From the NCBI GenBank assembly GCA_002173095.1, contig NHBK01000008.1, positions 1 through 64,000 on the forward strand: a stretch of DNA of 64,000 nucleotides. Direction: 5' to 3'. Source of the DNA: Hyphomonadaceae bacterium TMED5. GTDB lineage: Bacteria > Pseudomonadota > Alphaproteobacteria > Caulobacterales > Hyphomonadaceae. Position numbers and translations under genes: made by a program. The notes beneath the pieces are model-generated. The model saw only the letters and a list, made by a program, of their open reading frames with translations, made no database searches and was not told the DNA's origin. The number at the start of each line of letters is the position of its first letter. Within the stretch, counting starts at the first letter, position 1. Shown piece after piece: positions 62,948 to 64,000 of this stretch.

Positions 62948-64000
62948 ATGGTGGCAGCTGCCTATGAGTTTCGCCCTGGGAGGGCAAAGACCGACCTATT
63001 CAGCGCATTGCTTAAAGCGCGCAGCGAGTTTGGCGGTTCAAAGGAAATAATAGTCGACGGTGATGACCGCGTTCTCACCTATAACGAGATTGTTCGGGCA
63101 TCATTTGCGCTCGGAAGCGCTCTGACGAATTTCACCGAGAAAAATGAAAATGTTGCCGTCATGCTGCCTACAGGTGCAGGCGCTGTAATCGCATTCTATG
63201 CGCTGCAGGCATATGGACGCATTCCGGCCATGTTTAACTTCACCGCCGGAAGTCGCAATTTGAACGCAGCGGGTCGGGCTGCGGAAGTCAAAACCATTGT
63301 CACCGCGAAGAAATTTGTCGAATTGGGGCAACTAGAGCCGCTGATTTCAGAATTAGAAAAGTCGTTCAAAATCATCTATCTGGAAGATGTTCGAGAAGCT
63401 CTCTCTTTGAAAGACAAAGTCGCAGGCGCGCTCGGTCCCTTCATTCCTACCTTTTTCAAAGCCAGCCCGAGTTATAAATCTCCGGGTGTTGTGCTGTTTA
63501 CGTCGGGTACAGAAGGTGATCCTAAAGGCGTTGCGCTGTCACACGAAAATGTTCTGGCCAATGTCGAACAGGTTCGCGCGCACATCGATATCTACCCTGA
63601 GACCGATATTCTTTTTAACCCGCTGCCGACATTCCATTGCTTCGGACTTACCGTCGGCGCGGTTCTGCCCTTGATTGCGGGCGTAAAAAGTATCTTTCAC
63701 CCTACCCCATTACAACCCCGCGAAATCGCTCACCGGATCAAATCGACCGGATCGACCATTCTGCTCGCAACAGATACATTTATTTCGCAGTACGCACGAG
63801 CAGGTGACCAGGGGGATCTGAGCTCTCTCAGACTCTCAGTATGTGGTGCAGAGCGCGTGCGCGATGAAACCCGCCAAATGGTCCGCAAAAAGTACAATAT
63901 CGAGATATTGGAAGGCTATGGTGCGACTGAGGCTTCGCCGGTTGTTGCGGCCAATTCCATCGGAGCAAACGTACCCGGAACAGTTGGACAATTGATGATG
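62948..64000 (+). CDS. AMP-binding acyl-activating enzyme (Aas-like), truncated by window edge
   Basis: First 351 codons; the frame stays open to the end of the window. ATG 62948 follows GGAG by ten bases. The P-loop VLFTSGTEGDPKGVALSHENVL (LFTSGTEGDPKG is the AMP-binding signature) is at about residues 183-204, then FHCFGLTVG and GYGATEASPVV. The sequence resembles the acyl-ACP/acyl-CoA synthetase half of Aas or a medium/long-chain ligase. Whether an acyltransferase domain lies beyond cannot be seen. Confidence 0.82.
   Translation, partial: MVAAAYEFRPGRAKTDLFSALLKARSEFGGSKEIIVDGDDRVLTYNEIVRASFALGSALTNFTEKNENVAVMLPTGAGAVIAFYALQAYGRIPAMFNFTAGSRNLNAAGRAAEVKTIVTAKKFVELGQLEPLISELEKSFKIIYLEDVREALSLKDKVAGALGPFIPTFFKASPSYKSPGVVLFTSGTEGDPKGVALSHENVLANVEQVRAHIDIYPETDILFNPLPTFHCFGLTVGAVLPLIAGVKSIFHPTPLQPREIAHRIKSTGSTILLATDTFISQYARAGDQGDLSSLRLSVCGAERVRDETRQMVRKKYNIEILEGYGATEASPVVAANSIGANVPGTVGQLMM

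Overview
The window is a 64 kb stretch of ordinary chromosome from an alphaproteobacterium, most likely Caulobacterales (Hyphomonadaceae or Maricaulaceae type). Three things point there: the gene order dusB-ntrB-ntrC-ntrY-ntrX-trkA-trkH-hfq-hflX with ispDF and cinA divergent and ratA-lipA beyond; the dacC-tmk-holB-tatD-MBL string; and a PopA-like protein next to mfd. No insertion sequence, prophage, integrase or CRISPR array is visible. Coding density is very high, with many 1-4 bp start/stop overlaps. Assignments come from reading translated motifs by eye; no database search was run.

Layout. 1-4.1 kb: rplM-rpsI with a clear terminator, argC, and convergent phaC (PHA synthase). 4.1-9.8 kb: a small lipoprotein, then alaC-type aminotransferase, hom, glpX and recJ in tight array. 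9.8-12 kb: tRNA-Glu, a double cold-shock protein, DUF192, a hotdog thioesterase, tRNA-Pro, an NDUFS4-like complex I subunit and tRNA-Arg. 12-15.1 kb (minus): cysK, sseA and metC, sulfur amino acid metabolism. 15.3-20.8 kb: a DUF6134 protein, then a minus-strand operon phr / FAD oxidoreductase / DUF1365 / Cfa-like methyltransferase. 20.9-26.7 kb: hldE, a DUF3089-like membrane protein, DUF502, recG and sdhE. 26.7-31.4 kb: mfd and a PopA-like protein with a degenerate GGDEF domain. 31.5-36.5 kb: acyl-CoA racemase, histidine phosphatase, scoAB and two convergent TetR-type regulators. 36.7-41 kb: the Entner-Doudoroff operon zwf-pgl-edd and tRNA-Ser. 41.3-46.8 kb: rlpA-like, dacC, tmk, holB, tatD and an MBL hydrolase. 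47-59.5 kb: mazG, then the nitrogen/potassium/RNA-chaperone array on the minus strand. 59.6-64 kb: ispDF, pncC-type cinA, ratA, lipA and a truncated AMP-forming acyl-activating gene at the right edge.

How the genes work together. phaC and scoAB fit polyhydroxybutyrate storage and ketone-body use. zwf-pgl-edd supplies NADPH and the upper Entner-Doudoroff route, while glpX serves gluconeogenesis. The ntr genes with trk and hfq/hflX form a regulatory and ion-homeostasis block.

Most interesting points. (1) The photolyase/FAD/DUF1365/Cfa-like operon: its Cfa-like member has lost residues typical of true cyclopropane synthases, the photolyase appears to start at ATT, and a TGATCC-type promoter candidate lies upstream. 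(2) The PopA-like protein keeps an RxxD I-site while its GGDEF motif is destroyed, with a near-consensus CtrA box upstream. (3) NtrC and NtrX both lack the GAFTGA loop needed for sigma-54 activation. (4) A large nested inverted repeat sits directly before the dacC start. I did not find one entirely new multi-gene defence or mobile system.
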